From: Ilumatobacter coccineus YM16-304
GTDB lineage: Bacteria > Actinomycetota > Acidimicrobiia > Acidimicrobiales > Ilumatobacteraceae
Direction: 5' to 3'
DNA length: 64,000 nucleotides
Assembly: GCF_000348785.1 (NCBI RefSeq)
Contig: NC_020520.1
Span: 2,852,001-2,916,000 of the forward strand
A program made the position numbers and the translations under genes. This document shows, one piece after another, positions 7,539-17,607 of this stretch. The notes beneath the pieces are model-generated. The model ran no database searches. It worked only from the letters and a program-made list of their open reading frames with translations, and had not been told where the DNA came from. The first letter of the stretch is position 1; each line of letters opens with the position of its first letter.

Positions 7539-7634
7539 TCACGATCTCACATTCACGTAACTACAGGTTGGTGAAGGTGAGTGGGCCCGACCGAGTCGAG
7601 CTCAGAGTTGGGACCGGACCATCGGAGGCAGAAC

Positions 7635-8132
7635 GTGGACAATCAGACGACCGGCATCGACGCCGAACTGGCGAAAGAGCTCGGCTACAGCGGGACGCAC
7701 ACCGCCAAGATCGTCGGCATCACCTACCGCCAACTCGACTACTGGGCCCGCACCGACCTGATTCGTCCGTCGCTGTCCGACGCGTCCGGAAGCGGCAGCC
7801 GTCGCCGGTACTCGTACAACGACCTCCTCGAGTTGAAGACGATCAAGAAGCTGCTCGATGCGGGCATCAAGCTCGAACAGGTGCGCACGGTCTTCGAGAA
7901 CCTCCGCGGGCACGTCGGGTCCGACATCGCTGCGGCGCACATCGTCATCGACGGTGGCAGCGTCACGCTGTGCGATCAGGGTGGCCTGATCGACCTCATC
8001 AACACCGGTCAGAGCGTGCTCAACGTGCTCTCGATGGGCGGCGTCAAGACCGAACTCGAAGCCGATCTGCAGCCGTTCCAGGCCGAACTCGACGAAGCGA
8101 ACCGTACGGCCGCCGCCCGCCGCATCGGCTGA
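7635..8132 (+). CDS. MerR-family regulator, Rv1830/ResR type
   Basis: A 165-residue protein with a MerR winged helix (AKIVGITYRQLDYWARTDLIRPS, then GSRRRYSYNDLLELKTIKKLLDAGIKLEQVR) followed by a small C-terminal domain (DIAAAHIVIDGGSVTLC). It corresponds by sequence style and position to Rv1830 (ResR/McdR), a mycobacterial regulator of division and recovery from stress. The GTG at 7635 was chosen because GGAGG lies 6 bases before it; an upstream ATG at 7581 would add 18 residues without family resemblance. gcvT starts 2 bases after the stop, so the two are coupled. Confidence 0.85.
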   Translation: MDNQTTGIDAELAKELGYSGTHTAKIVGITYRQLDYWARTDLIRPSLSDASGSGSRRRYSYNDLLELKTIKKLLDAGIKLEQVRTVFENLRGHVGSDIAAAHIVIDGGSVTLCDQGGLIDLINTGQSVLNVLSMGGVKTELEADLQPFQAELDEANRTAAARRIG

Positions 8133-8134
8133 GC

Positions 8135-9193
8135 ATGACGCTGCGACAGTCGCCCCTCGCCGACCAGCACCGAGCGCTCGACGCCAACCTCGTCGAATTC
8201 GGCGGGTGGGAGATGCCGATCGCCTATCCGACGGGCACCATCGACGAACACCTGGCGTGCCGCAACGGCGCCGCCATGTTCGACGTCTCGCACCTCGGCT
8301 CGGTCAGGGTCGAGGGCCCCGATGCGTTCGAGCGGTTGCAGGCGACGCTCACCAACGATCTGTCGAAGATCGAGCCGGGGCGGGCGCAGTACACCCACCT
8401 GCTCAGCGAGGCCGACGCGTCGGTGCTCGACGACATCATCGTCTGGTGGCATCCACGCGCCGACGGCGACCCCGATGTGTTCGACGTGATGCCGAACGCC
8501 TCCAACACCGACGACGTCGTGGCAGCGATCGGCGGTCGCGAAACAACCGCCGACCGCGCCGTCATCGCCGTGCAGGGCAAGCAAGCTCGCGACCTCGTAC
8601 GCCCGGTGTTCGCCGCAGCCGCCGACGTCAAACGATTCCGCGTCGAGCGGTGCGACTGGAACGGCGTCGAATGCGTCGTGGCCGGCACCGGCTACACCGG
8701 TGAGCCGGGGCTCGAGATCGCTGTCCCGACCGATGCCGCACCCGCGCTCTGGGAGGCGCTCCTGGGCGCCGGCATCACGCCGGCGGGTCTCGGCGCTCGC
8801 GACACGCTGCGCCTCGAAGCCGGGCTCCCGCTTCACGGACACGAACTGGGGGAGGGGATCACCTCGCTCCAGGCCGGTCTCGGGTGGGTCGTCGCCTGGG
8901 ACAAGCCGCAGTTCCACGGGCGCGAGGCAGCGCTCGCCGAGCGCGAGGCCGGCGTTGGCCGCAAGCTCGTCGGCATCACCACCGAGGGCCGTCGTCCGGC
9001 CCGAGCCGACTGCAGCATCCGTGTCGATGGCAGCGACGTCGGCGTCGTCACCAGCGGCAACTTCTCACCGGTGCTCGGTCACGGCGTGGCGATGGGATTC
9101 GTCCCACCCGACCTCGCCGTCGGCGACGCCGTCGAGATCGACGTGCGCGGCAAGGCGCTGCCAGGCGTCATCGCCGACATGCCGTTCATCTGA
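8135..9193 (+). CDS. gcvT: Glycine cleavage system T protein (aminomethyltransferase)
   Basis: A 352-residue folate enzyme that transfers the methylene of the aminomethyl-lipoyl H protein to tetrahydrofolate, releasing ammonia. Family motifs are seen along the whole length: FGGWEMPI, MFDVSHLG, an altered GRAQYTHLLSE (the usual form is Q-Y-S/T), TGYTGEPGLEI, GLGARDTLRLEAGLPLHG and TSGNFSP near the C-terminus. It begins 2 bases after the MerR gene. The gene downstream is convergent, so gcvT ends this operon. Confidence 0.95.
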   Translation: MTLRQSPLADQHRALDANLVEFGGWEMPIAYPTGTIDEHLACRNGAAMFDVSHLGSVRVEGPDAFERLQATLTNDLSKIEPGRAQYTHLLSEADASVLDDIIVWWHPRADGDPDVFDVMPNASNTDDVVAAIGGRETTADRAVIAVQGKQARDLVRPVFAAAADVKRFRVERCDWNGVECVVAGTGYTGEPGLEIAVPTDAAPALWEALLGAGITPAGLGARDTLRLEAGLPLHGHELGEGITSLQAGLGWVVAWDKPQFHGREAALAEREAGVGRKLVGITTEGRRPARADCSIRVDGSDVGVVTSGNFSPVLGHGVAMGFVPPDLAVGDAVEIDVRGKALPGVIADMPFI

Positions 9194-9243
9194 GCCGCAA
9201 CCGGCGCCTGCCACCCGACGAGCGACCGTGGGCGACGATCGCG

Positions 9244-9891
9244 CTATGAACTCTTCTTGCGGGCCGCTGCCTTCTTGGGCGCACGCTTCTTGGCGGGCGC
9301 CTTCTTGGCCGCGGTCTTCTTCGCTGCCGGCTTCTTGGCTGCCGGCTTGGCCGGCTGCGGGGCCGCGGCGGGTTCGCTCGGCGGCACCGGGGCGTCACCG
9401 GCGGGCGGCTTGGGTGCTGCGGGACCGCCGAAGCCGGGAATCTTGAACCCGCCGAACAGACCGCCGGCCGACTCGGCGAGATGGCCCAGCGGAGCGAGGC
9501 GGGTCGTGACCTCGCCGAGCAGTTCGGTCATCTGACCGAGTTGGTTCGGCATCTGCTGGAACGCCGGATTGTTCAGGGTGTCGCTCAACTTCATCAGGCC
9601 GGGTGCCACCGCCATCGCCGGACCGGCGACGACCTGCATCATCTCGTCGGCGGCCTTGACGGTACGCGTCACCTGCGGAACGGCGGCCTTGATGGGCTCT
9701 TCGACTTCGGCGAGCAGCGTGTTGATCCGCTCGGCGGTCTCGTTGAGGCTCTCCATCGTGCGATTGAAGTTCTCGACGCCACGGAGGAACTCGTCGACGC
9801 CCTTGCGGAACTGATCGAACGACCGGATCGTGCCCGCGAGCGGCGCCGCGAACAGGTTGAACATCTCGGCGAGCGGATCGTTGTCGGCCAT
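9244..9891 (-). CDS. Phasin-like helical protein with lysine/alanine-rich histone-H1-like tail
   Basis: A 215-residue protein of unknown function. Residues 1-150 are predicted helical and amphipathic (FNRTMESLNETAERINTLLAEVEEP), resembling the phasin or apolipoprotein-like style. Residues 150-180 are rich in Gly, Pro and Ala. The last 35 residues repeat AAKK/PAKK units like eukaryotic histone H1 and the DNA-binding tails of PhaF-type phasins. A nucleic-acid-binding or granule-associated role is inference only. It lies between gcvT and gcvP, 9 bases after gcvP on the same strand, but TAGGTT 6 bases before its ATG suggests its own leaderless promoter. Confidence 0.75.
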   Translation of the reverse strand: MADNDPLAEMFNLFAAPLAGTIRSFDQFRKGVDEFLRGVENFNRTMESLNETAERINTLLAEVEEPIKAAVPQVTRTVKAADEMMQVVAGPAMAVAPGLMKLSDTLNNPAFQQMPNQLGQMTELLGEVTTRLAPLGHLAESAGGLFGGFKIPGFGGPAAPKPPAGDAPVPPSEPAAAPQPAKPAAKKPAAKKTAAKKAPAKKRAPKKAAARKKSS

Positions 9892-9897
9892 GTGCGC

Positions 9898-9903
9898 AAC
9901 CTA
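9898..9903 (-). promoter_or_regulatory. Leaderless promoter box of phasin-like gene
   Basis: TAGGTT on the minus strand is separated from the ATG at 9891 by 6 bases. The same hexamer and spacing precede dop and pafA. It overlaps the end of gcvP (stop 9901-9903). Confidence 0.5.
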
Positions 9904-12765
9904 TCCCACCGGCGCGGCCGGACGAGCGAGCGCCTCCAACGGTTCGCACGAGCACACCAGGTTGCGGTCGCCGTAGGCGCCGTCGATGCGCGACACCGGC
10001 GGGAAGTACTTGGCTTGGCGGAGCCCGTCGACGGGGAACGCTCCGAGTTCGCGGGAGTACGGGCGCTCCCAGTCACCGAGCAGTTCTTCCGACGTGTGCG
10101 GCGCGTGACGGAGTGGACTGTCGTCGATGGCCCACTCGCCACTGGCGACGCGCTCGATCTCGGTGCGGATCGCGATCATCGCGTCGCAGAACCGGTCGAT
10201 CTCGCGCACGGTCTCGCTCTCGGTCGGCTCGATCATCAGCGTGCCGGCCACCGGGAAGCTCATCGTCGGTGCGTGGAAGCCGTAGTCCATGAGCCGCTTG
10301 GCGACGTCGTCGACCGACACACCGGTGTCTTTGGTGATGGTTCGCAGGTCGACGATGCATTCGTGCGCGACCCGACCGTGTTCGCCCCGGTAGAGCACGG
10401 GGTAGTGCTCGTCGAGTCGGGCGGCGATGTAGTTGGCCGCGATGATGGCGACCTCGGTCGCCTGGGTGAGACCGGCACCGCCCATCATCTCGAGATACAT
10501 CCACGGGATGGGCAGGATGCCGGCCGACCCGTGTGGTGCGGCCGACACGGCGCCGACGGCGGCGTCGCTGCGCAGCGGATGACCGGGCAGGAAGGGGCGC
10601 AGATGCTCGCGCACGCCGACCGGACCGACGCCGGGACCGCCACCACCGTGGGGGATGCAGAACGTCTTGTGCAGATTGAGGTGGCTGACGTCGGCGCCGA
10701 ACTTGCCCGGTTGGGCGAGACCGACGAGCGCGTTGAGGTTGGCACCGTCGACGTAGACCTGGCCACCGGCATCGTGCACTCGGGCGCAGATGTCGCCGAC
10801 GGCCGTTTCGAACACGCCGTGCGTCGAGGGGTAGGTGATCATCAGCGCACCGAGTTGGTCGGCGACGCCGTCGATCTTCGATTCGAGGTCGTCGACGTCG
10901 ACGTTGCCGGCGTCGTCGCAGGCCACCACGACCACGTCGAACCCGGCCATGACGGCACTCGCTGCGTTGGTGCCGTGAGCGCTCTCGGGAATCAGGCACA
11001 CCGTGCGCTGATCGTCACCCTGCGACCGATGGAACGCCCGAATCGCGAGGAGCCCGGCGAACTCACCCTGGCTTCCGGCGTTGGGCTGCACCGACACGGC
11101 GTCGTACCCGGTGATGGTGGCGAGGCGTTGCTCGAGGTCGGCGATCATCTCGCGATAGCCGACGGTCTGGTCGTCGGGAGCGAAGGGATGGATGTCGGCG
11201 AACTCCGGCCACGTGATCGGCACCATCTCGGACGTGGCGTTGAGCTTCATGGTGCACGACCCGAGCGGGATCATCGTGCGGTCGAGCGCGAGGTCCTTGT
11301 CGCTGAGCCGTCGCAGGTAGCGCAGCATCTCGTGTTCGCTGTGATAGCGGGCGAACACCGACTGCGTCATGAAGTCGTCGGAGCGACGCAGCGATGACGT
11401 GAGACCGTCGGGGGCTTCGTCGAGGCCTCCGTCGTCGACCGGCGTGCCGCCGAGGGCGGTGACGATCGCCGCCACCGTGTCGAGCGTGCTCGTCTCGTCG
11501 AACGTGATGCCGACCGAGTCGGCCGAGCGTCGGATGTTGAACCCGGCGTCGAGCGCCGATGCGACGGCTTCGTCGACGTCGTCGACCCGGACGGTCAACG
11601 TGTCGAACCACGAGTCGTTGACCACGTCGAGGCCGCCGGCGCGCAGCCCGGCGGCGGCGATCGACGTGAGCCGTTGCACACGTTCGGCGATCCGTCGCAA
11701 GCCCTCGGGGCCGTGCCACGCGGCATACAACCCGGCGATGTTGGCGAGCAGCACCTGTGCGGTACAGATGTTGGACGTGGCCTTCTCGCGCCGGATGTGC
11801 TGTTCGCGAGTCTGCAGCGCCAGGCGCAGCGCCGGTCGCCCGGCGGTGTCGGTGCTGACGCCGACGATGCGACCGGGCATCGAACGTGCCGCCTTCTCGC
11901 GAGCGGCGACGAACGCCGCGTGCGGTCCGCCGAAGCCCATCGGCACACCGAAGCGCTGTGCCGAGCCGACGGCGATGTCGGCGCCCATCCGTCCCGGGGG
12001 AGTGGCGAGCACACAGGCCAGCGGGTCGGTGACGACCGCGGCCACACCGCCGAGTTCGTGGACACGTTCGATCGCTGCGGTCCAGTCGACCACGGCACCC
12101 GACGACGTGGGGGTGCTGAACAGGGCGCCGAACACACCGGCCTCGTCGTCGAGCAGGTCGACGTCGCCGACGACCAGTTCGACACCGACCGGTTCGGCCC
12201 GTGTGTGCAGCACGGCGAGCGTCTGCGGGTGGGTGTCGTGGTGCACGAAGAAGCGCTGCGTCTTCGCCTTCGACTGGCGACGCGCCATCGTCATCGCCTC
12301 GGCTGCTGCCGTGCCCTCGTCGAGCAGCGACGCGTTGGCCACGTCGAGCCCCGTGAGTTCGGTGACGACCGTCTGGAAGTTGAGAATCGCTTCGAGGCGA
12401 CCCTGGCTGATCTCGGGTTGATACGGGGTGTAGGCCGTGTACCACGCCGGGTTCTCGAGCACGTTGCGAGCGATGACCGGTGGCGTGATCGTGCCGGTGT
12501 ATCCCATGCCGATCAGGCTGGTGACCTGCTCGTTCTTGTCGGCGAGCACGCGCAGTCGGCGCAACGCCTCGACCTCGGGGACCGCCTCGCCGAGCGCCAG
12601 CGGCTCGGTCGACCGGATCGATGGCGGCAGCGTCTGGTCGAGGAGTTCTTCGGTCGACCCGACGCCCAGCGTCGACAGCATGTGCTCGACGTCGGCGGGC
12701 GCCGGCCCGATGTGCCGGCGAACGAACTCGTCGGTCTCGAACAGTTCACTGATGGGGGTGGGCAC
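9901..12765 (-). CDS. gcvP: Glycine dehydrogenase (decarboxylating), P protein
   Basis: A 954-residue single-chain P protein, the fused form found in many bacteria. The N-terminal half begins with [17 protein letters not shown] and includes [14 protein letters not shown] and [20 protein letters not shown]-like motifs. The C-terminal half has the PLP lysine in [16 protein letters not shown] (around residue 698). It decarboxylates glycine and passes the aminomethyl group to GcvH. The start is GTG at 12765 with GGAGG about 8 bases upstream. It lies behind a tandem glycine riboswitch, so expression should rise with glycine. It is on the opposite strand from gcvT and gcvH. Confidence 0.97.
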   Translation of the reverse strand: MPTPISELFETDEFVRRHIGPAPADVEHMLSTLGVGSTEELLDQTLPPSIRSTEPLALGEAVPEVEALRRLRVLADKNEQVTSLIGMGYTGTITPPVIARNVLENPAWYTAYTPYQPEISQGRLEAILNFQTVVTELTGLDVANASLLDEGTAAAEAMTMARRQSKAKTQRFFVHHDTHPQTLAVLHTRAEPVGVELVVGDVDLLDDEAGVFGALFSTPTSSGAVVDWTAAIERVHELGGVAAVVTDPLACVLATPPGRMGADIAVGSAQRFGVPMGFGGPHAAFVAAREKAARSMPGRIVGVSTDTAGRPALRLALQTREQHIRREKATSNICTAQVLLANIAGLYAAWHGPEGLRRIAERVQRLTSIAAAGLRAGGLDVVNDSWFDTLTVRVDDVDEAVASALDAGFNIRRSADSVGITFDETSTLDTVAAIVTALGGTPVDDGGLDEAPDGLTSSLRRSDDFMTQSVFARYHSEHEMLRYLRRLSDKDLALDRTMIPLGSCTMKLNATSEMVPITWPEFADIHPFAPDDQTVGYREMIADLEQRLATITGYDAVSVQPNAGSQGEFAGLLAIRAFHRSQGDDQRTVCLIPESAHGTNAASAVMAGFDVVVVACDDAGNVDVDDLESKIDGVADQLGALMITYPSTHGVFETAVGDICARVHDAGGQVYVDGANLNALVGLAQPGKFGADVSHLNLHKTFCIPHGGGGPGVGPVGVREHLRPFLPGHPLRSDAAVGAVSAAPHGSAGILPIPWMYLEMMGGAGLTQATEVAIIAANYIAARLDEHYPVLYRGEHGRVAHECIVDLRTITKDTGVSVDDVAKRLMDYGFHAPTMSFPVAGTLMIEPTESETVREIDRFCDAMIAIRTEIERVASGEWAIDDSPLRHAPHTSEELLGDWERPYSRELGAFPVDGLRQAKYFPPVSRIDGAYGDRNLVCSCEPLEALARPAAPVG

Positions 12766-12796
12766 GGGCAGCCTCCGGCTGGATTCGGACCCCCAC

Positions 12797-12960
12797 TGTC
12801 ATCGGTACCTGAGAGTTTCAACGTCGAAACGACGCCTTGCCCCTTGGGTGGAGTGAACGGTCACTCGCTTTCCAGTGTGCCTGCCTCGAACGGTCCGGAT
12901 GCCTGAGAGATTTCCGGGGTGGTTGCTCCTTCGGCGCCACTGCACTGTGGCTCTCCCGAT
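12797..12960 (-). promoter_or_regulatory. Tandem glycine riboswitch (gcvT element) upstream of gcvP
   Basis: Read on the minus strand, aptamer I runs from GGGAGAG (complement of 12951-12957) through GCGCCGAAGGAGCAA to TCTCTCAGGCA (ending at 12900). A short linker leads to aptamer II, with ACCCAAGGGGCAAGG and ACTCTCAGGTACCGATGACAG (ending near 12797). The CCGAAGGaGCAA and CTCTCAGG motifs are the hallmark of glycine riboswitches and occur twice. It lies in the gcvP 5' leader. A TACGCT box (complement of 12992-12997) is a candidate -10 element. Control at translation or transcription cannot be decided by eye. Confidence 0.93.
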
Positions 12961-13025
12961 CGGGGTCAACGGCGTTTCAGTTGTGGTGATGAGCGTACTC
13001 GGCGCAGCGCGGTCGAACCCGCTTC

Positions 13026-14213
13026 TCAGTCGGGGCGAGCGGCCCGCTCCTCTTCGTACTTGCCGATCTCGGTGAGTTGAGCGCCGAGCGTTGCGTCGGC
13101 CCACCGGGAGCCGGCGTCGACGATCTTGTCGTAACTCGTCTGCACCGGTTCGATCTGCCCGGTGAAGTGCGGCATCACCTCGTAGGCGAAGAGCTCGTAG
13201 CTCTCCTTCGTCGCTCGCCAGTCGGCGAAGTCGGCGCCCATCATCATGTAGCACCCGAATCCACCGGTCTTCTCCTGCAGCCGTTCGATCTGGGCGATCG
13301 CCATCTCGGGCGTGCCGATGACCATGCGTCCCGACTCGTTCAGGAAGTCGACGAACTCGTCGTAGTCCTCCGGCGGCGGCGGATCGTTGGGGTCACCCAT
13401 CGGCAGGATGTGTGCGAGGTAGGAGAACACCCACTGCAGTCCGTACTTGCAGTTCTCACGTGCTTCGTCTTCGGTCGCGGCGATGTGCATCGGCCCCATC
13501 AAGCGCCAGTCGGAGCGGTCAGCGGTGTGACCGTGCAGCTTCGCTTCCTCCTGCCAGACGTTGAAGTTGTAGTCGAGCACGCCGAACCCGGCCGGTTCGG
13601 TCGCGGCGATCGAGGTGAGCCCGGCGCCGTAGCGTCCGGCGAGCTTCGAACCCGACGGCGACACCGACGACACGACGGCGACGTCGAAGTTGCTGTACGG
13701 GCGCATCTGGAGCACGCCCTCGTCGACGGTGTACCAGTCGGTCCTCGACGTGACGGTCTCGCCGGCGAACAGGCGCATGATGACGTCGAATGCCTCCTGC
13801 ATGCGCGGGCGTTGATCGTTGGGGTCGATGCCGAGCATCGCGGCGTCGGACGTGAGCTGCCCAGGACCCGCGCCGAACATCATCCGGCCCTTCGTCATGT
13901 GATCGAGCTGCACGATGCGGTCGGCGAGGATCAGCGGGTGGTGGTACGGCAGCGAGTTGACGCCGGTTCCGAGCCTGATGTTGGTCGTCCGCTGCGCCGA
14001 AGCGGCGATGAACACCTCCGGGCTCGCGATCAGTTCGGAGCCAGCCGAGTGGTGCTCCCCGATCCACGCCTCGTGATAGCCGAGTCGATCGAGGTGATCG
14101 ATCAGCTCGAGATCCCGCTGGATCGCGAGCGTCGGATTGACGCCGGTCTTGTGCATCGGCGGGAGAAAGATCCCGAAGCGGAGTTGTTGATCGGGCGGAA
14201 GGAACTGCGGCAT
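13026..14213 (-). CDS. LLM-class flavin-dependent monooxygenase (luciferase-like)
   Basis: A 395-residue TIM-barrel flavoprotein of the bacterial luciferase family. Typical elements: RFGIFLPPMH at the start, GYHEAWIGEHHSAG, IRLGTGVNSLPYHHPL, LDHMTKGRMMFGAGPGQL and a C-terminal TPEMAIAQIERLQEKTGGFG. These enzymes use FMNH2 supplied by a reductase to oxygenate varied organic substrates; the limonene/alkane-oxygenase subgroup is similar in style, but the substrate is unknown. It is divergent from the family 2 glycosidase with 14 bases between starts, so the two may share control. Confidence 0.9.
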   Translation of the reverse strand: MPQFLPPDQQLRFGIFLPPMHKTGVNPTLAIQRDLELIDHLDRLGYHEAWIGEHHSAGSELIASPEVFIAASAQRTTNIRLGTGVNSLPYHHPLILADRIVQLDHMTKGRMMFGAGPGQLTSDAAMLGIDPNDQRPRMQEAFDVIMRLFAGETVTSRTDWYTVDEGVLQMRPYSNFDVAVVSSVSPSGSKLAGRYGAGLTSIAATEPAGFGVLDYNFNVWQEEAKLHGHTADRSDWRLMGPMHIAATEDEARENCKYGLQWVFSYLAHILPMGDPNDPPPPEDYDEFVDFLNESGRMVIGTPEMAIAQIERLQEKTGGFGCYMMMGADFADWRATKESYELFAYEVMPHFTGQIEPVQTSYDKIVDAGSRWADATLGAQLTEIGKYEEERAARPD

Positions 14214-14227
14214 GCAACGATCTTTCC

Positions 14228-15979
14228 ATGAACGTCGGAACCGTCACGTTGTCGAACGTCCTGCAACGCGACCGTCTCTCGCTCGACGGCGACTGGAACG
14301 TGATCGTCGACCCGTACGAGATGGGCTACATCGGCATCCTCGAACAGCGCAACGATCGTGGCTTCTTCCGCGATCACACGCCTCGCCATCCGGGAGATCG
14401 CGTCGAGTACGACTTCGATGCCTCGCCCACGCTCACCGTGCCCGGCGACTGGAACACGCAAGACGAGCGACTGCACTACTACGAGGGCACGGTCTGGTAC
14501 CGACGGAAGATCTCGGTCCCCGCCGACCGGGCGTCGCAGCGCATGTACCTGCACATCGGGGCGGCGAACCACACCTCACGGGTCTTCGTCGACGGTGACG
14601 AGATCGCCACGCACGCAGGCGGGTTCGGACCCTTTGCCGTCGAGGTCACCGGTCGCCTCGGCCCTGGCGAACACTCGCTGGTGATCCAGGTCGACAACCG
14701 GCGTGAACGCGATCGCATCCCCGCGATGCGTTCCGACTGGTGGAACTTCGGCGGGCTCACCCGCTCGGTCGACCTGGTGTTCGTGCCGAACACGTTCATG
14801 CGGCACGCGTGGATCACCATGGCTCCCGACGGGCGAGTGGTCGGGGGAGTGGAGCTCGACGGACCTCCCGAACCCGTTCGGCTGCAGATCCCCGAACTCG
14901 GCGTCGACGACGTCGTCGAACTCGACAGCGACGGACGATTCGAACTCGACGTCACCCCTGAGCGATGGCACCCCGGGGCTCCGCGGCTGTACGACGTCAG
15001 GTGGGCCTGCGCCGACGACCAGATCGACGATCGTGTCGGCTTCCGCACCGTCGAGACCGACGGCGAGCGCATCGTGGTCAACGGCGAGACGACGTTCCTG
15101 CGCGGCATCTCCATGCACGCTGAAGCGTTGTCGGGCGGGCGACGTTCGCACGGCGCCGACGACGCCGCAGCCCTGTTCGACGTCGCCGAGGAACTCGGCG
15201 TCAACTTCGTCCGGCTCGCTCACTACCAGCACGACGAGCACATGGTGCGAGAGGCCGACCGGCGCGGCATCCTCACGTGGTGCGAGCTCCCCGTGTACTG
15301 GGGCATCGCGTTCGACCAGCAGCACGTGCTCGACAACGCACTCGAACAGCTCGAGGAGTTGATCACGCGCGATCGGAGTCGAGCGTCGACGATCTTCTGG
15401 TCGATGGCGAACGAGACCCTGCCCGGCCCGGAACGCAACGCGTTCCTCACGGCGCTCGCCGATCGAGCGCGACTGCTCGATCCGACGCGCCTCGTGTCGG
15501 CGGCGCTGCTCACGCTGCCGACGGCCGACGAGGACCAGCACGTCGACGATCAGCTCGGCGAGGTCGTCGACGTCGTCGCCATCAACCAGTATCTGGGCTG
15601 GTACTACGGCCAGCGCGACACCATCCCCACGACCCGGTGGTCGACGCCGTTCGGCAAGCCGGTCATCTTCACCGAGATGGGTGCTGGCGCGAAACACGGT
15701 CATCACGGCACCGACGCCGAGATCTGGACCGAGGAGTTCCAGGCCGCGATCTATGCCGCCCAGATCGAGATGATCGAAGCCAACCGTTCCGACACGGGCA
15801 GGGGAGCGGTGGCCGGCCTCTCGCCCTGGATCCTGAAGGACTTCCGCGCTCCGGTGCGGGTGTTGCCCGTCATCCAAGACGGCTACAACCGCAAGGGGCT
15901 CGTGAGCGAGGAAGGGGAGCGAAAGCTCGCCTTCGAGGTCCTGCGCCGCTTCTACGCCGACATCGAATCCCGGATCTGA
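14228..15979 (+). CDS. Glycoside hydrolase family 2 (beta-glucuronidase-like)
   Basis: A 583-residue enzyme with the three-part GH2 architecture: an N-terminal sugar-binding jelly roll (SLDGDWNVIVDP, TVPGDWNTQDERLHYYEGTVWYRR, LHIGAANHTSRVFVDG), an Ig-like domain, and a TIM barrel (RGISMHAEAL, NFVRLAHYQHDE). The acid/base glutamate is in SMANETLPG (about residue 398) and the nucleophile in IFTEMGAGAKHG (about 482). It most resembles beta-glucuronidases; beta-galactosidase activity is possible. No signal peptide is evident, so it probably acts on imported oligosaccharides or glycosides. No transporter gene is adjacent. Confidence 0.92.
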   Translation: MNVGTVTLSNVLQRDRLSLDGDWNVIVDPYEMGYIGILEQRNDRGFFRDHTPRHPGDRVEYDFDASPTLTVPGDWNTQDERLHYYEGTVWYRRKISVPADRASQRMYLHIGAANHTSRVFVDGDEIATHAGGFGPFAVEVTGRLGPGEHSLVIQVDNRRERDRIPAMRSDWWNFGGLTRSVDLVFVPNTFMRHAWITMAPDGRVVGGVELDGPPEPVRLQIPELGVDDVVELDSDGRFELDVTPERWHPGAPRLYDVRWACADDQIDDRVGFRTVETDGERIVVNGETTFLRGISMHAEALSGGRRSHGADDAAALFDVAEELGVNFVRLAHYQHDEHMVREADRRGILTWCELPVYWGIAFDQQHVLDNALEQLEELITRDRSRASTIFWSMANETLPGPERNAFLTALADRARLLDPTRLVSAALLTLPTADEDQHVDDQLGEVVDVVAINQYLGWYYGQRDTIPTTRWSTPFGKPVIFTEMGAGAKHGHHGTDAEIWTEEFQAAIYAAQIEMIEANRSDTGRGAVAGLSPWILKDFRAPVRVLPVIQDGYNRKGLVSEEGERKLAFEVLRRFYADIESRI

Positions 15980-16058
15980 CGTCGCACACCGACGCGGCCG
16001 ATCCCATCTGGCGACGCCGACCCATCACGTTCGAGCCGCCTTCTGCTACACACGGCAG

Positions 16059-17522
16059 ATGGCGTTGATCTCGTTTCCAGCCCGGCTCGACCAGCTCGCC
16101 ACGGAGGATCCCGATGCCCCCGCCGTCACGTGCGGCGAGACGTCGCTGACTCGATCGGATCTGCGTTCGGCAGCGCGGCGTATGGCGCGCGAGCTCCAGT
16201 CGTTCGGCGTCGAACCCGGCGAGTTCGTCACCGTCGCCCTGCCCAACTCGGTCGACTGGTTCGTCGCGTACGTGGCGTGTTGGAGCGTCGGCGCCATCCC
16301 GCAGCCCGTGTCGGCGAAGCTGCCACCACGCGAACTCGCGGCGATCGTCGACCTCGCCCGACCGAAGGTCGTCATCGGCGCTCCCGCATCCGCCGACCAA
16401 CTCCTCCCGAGCACGATCCGACACCTCCCGATCGGCCACATCACCAGCACCGACTTCTCCGACGCGCCGCTTCCCGACATCGTGTCACCGGCCTGGAAGG
16501 CGCCGACGTCCGGAGGCTCGACCGGACGGCCGAAACTGATCGTCTCGGGAGACCCGGCGCTGTACGACACCGAGGCGCCGCTCCCACTCGGGCTCGCCGA
16601 AGGCGGCTGCCTCGTCATGCCCGGCCCGCTGTATCACAACGGACCGGCGGTCTGGGCGTGCCAAGCCCTGCTCGCCGGCAACCACGTCGTACTGCTCCCG
16701 AAGTTCGACGCCGAAGCCACCCTCGCTGCGATCGAACGACACCGCGCCGACGTGACCTACATGGTGCCGACGATGATGAAGCGGGTGCTTCGTCTCGACG
16801 ACGAGGTCCGCCACGGGTTCGATCTCTCGTCGCTCCGGATCCTGTGGCATCTCGCCGAACCGTGCCCGGCGTGGCTGAAAGAAGCGTTCATCGACTGGCT
16901 CGGCGCCGAACGGATCTTCGAGCTGTACGCCGGCACCGAAGCACAGGCGGTCACCATCATCACCGGTACCGAATGGCTCGAACACCGCGGCTCGGTCGGT
17001 CGCGTCACCTCCGGCGAGATGAAGATCTGCGACGAGGACGGCAACGACCTCCCGGTGGGGGAGCAGGGCGAAGTGTGGATGCGATCCACCCGAGACGCGC
17101 CGACGTACGAGTACCTCGGTGCCGATGCCAAGACGCTCGACGGTGGCTGGGAATCGCTCGGCGACATCGGGTGGTTCGACGCCGACGGCTACCTCTATCT
17201 GGGCGACCGGGTCGCCGACATGATCCTGAGTGGCGGCGCCAACATCTATCCCGCCGAGGTCGAAGCCGCGCTGAACGAACACCCCGCCGTGCACTCGTGC
17301 GCGGTCATCGGGCTGCCGCACGACGATCGTGGAAACGACGTCCACGCCATCGTGCAAGCAGAGGCCGACGAGGTCAGCCAGCAGGAGCTGCTCGAGTTCC
17401 TCGCCGAGCGCCTGGCGGTGTACAAACTGCCGCGCACCGTCGAGTACGTCACCGACCCGCTCCGAGACGATGCCGGAAAGGTCCGCCGCTCGGCGCTTCG
17501 GGCCGAACGATTGAACAGTTGA
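16059..17522 (+). CDS. AMP-forming acyl-CoA synthetase/ligase
   Basis: A 487-residue ANL-superfamily adenylating enzyme. The phosphate-binding loop is TSGGSTGRPKL, followed by the YAGTEAQ motif (A5), GWESLGDIGWFDADGYLYLGDR (A7/A8) and the C-terminal catalytic lysine in DAGKVRRSAL (A10). It activates a carboxylic acid as acyl-AMP and transfers it to CoA. The substrate is unknown; the compact N-terminus and the SGGSTG loop recall bile-acid or short aromatic acid ligases. TACACA stands 6 bases before the ATG. A convergent peptidase gene follows. Confidence 0.9.
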   Translation: MALISFPARLDQLATEDPDAPAVTCGETSLTRSDLRSAARRMARELQSFGVEPGEFVTVALPNSVDWFVAYVACWSVGAIPQPVSAKLPPRELAAIVDLARPKVVIGAPASADQLLPSTIRHLPIGHITSTDFSDAPLPDIVSPAWKAPTSGGSTGRPKLIVSGDPALYDTEAPLPLGLAEGGCLVMPGPLYHNGPAVWACQALLAGNHVVLLPKFDAEATLAAIERHRADVTYMVPTMMKRVLRLDDEVRHGFDLSSLRILWHLAEPCPAWLKEAFIDWLGAERIFELYAGTEAQAVTIITGTEWLEHRGSVGRVTSGEMKICDEDGNDLPVGEQGEVWMRSTRDAPTYEYLGADAKTLDGGWESLGDIGWFDADGYLYLGDRVADMILSGGANIYPAEVEAALNEHPAVHSCAVIGLPHDDRGNDVHAIVQAEADEVSQQELLEFLAERLAVYKLPRTVEYVTDPLRDDAGKVRRSALRAERLNS

Positions 17523-17607
17523 ACGATCTCAGCGGCGCGGTTCTCCACGGCCTTCGTGACGCTCACGATCTCCTGGACCGAGCATTTGCGTCATGACGAA
17601 AGGTGCG

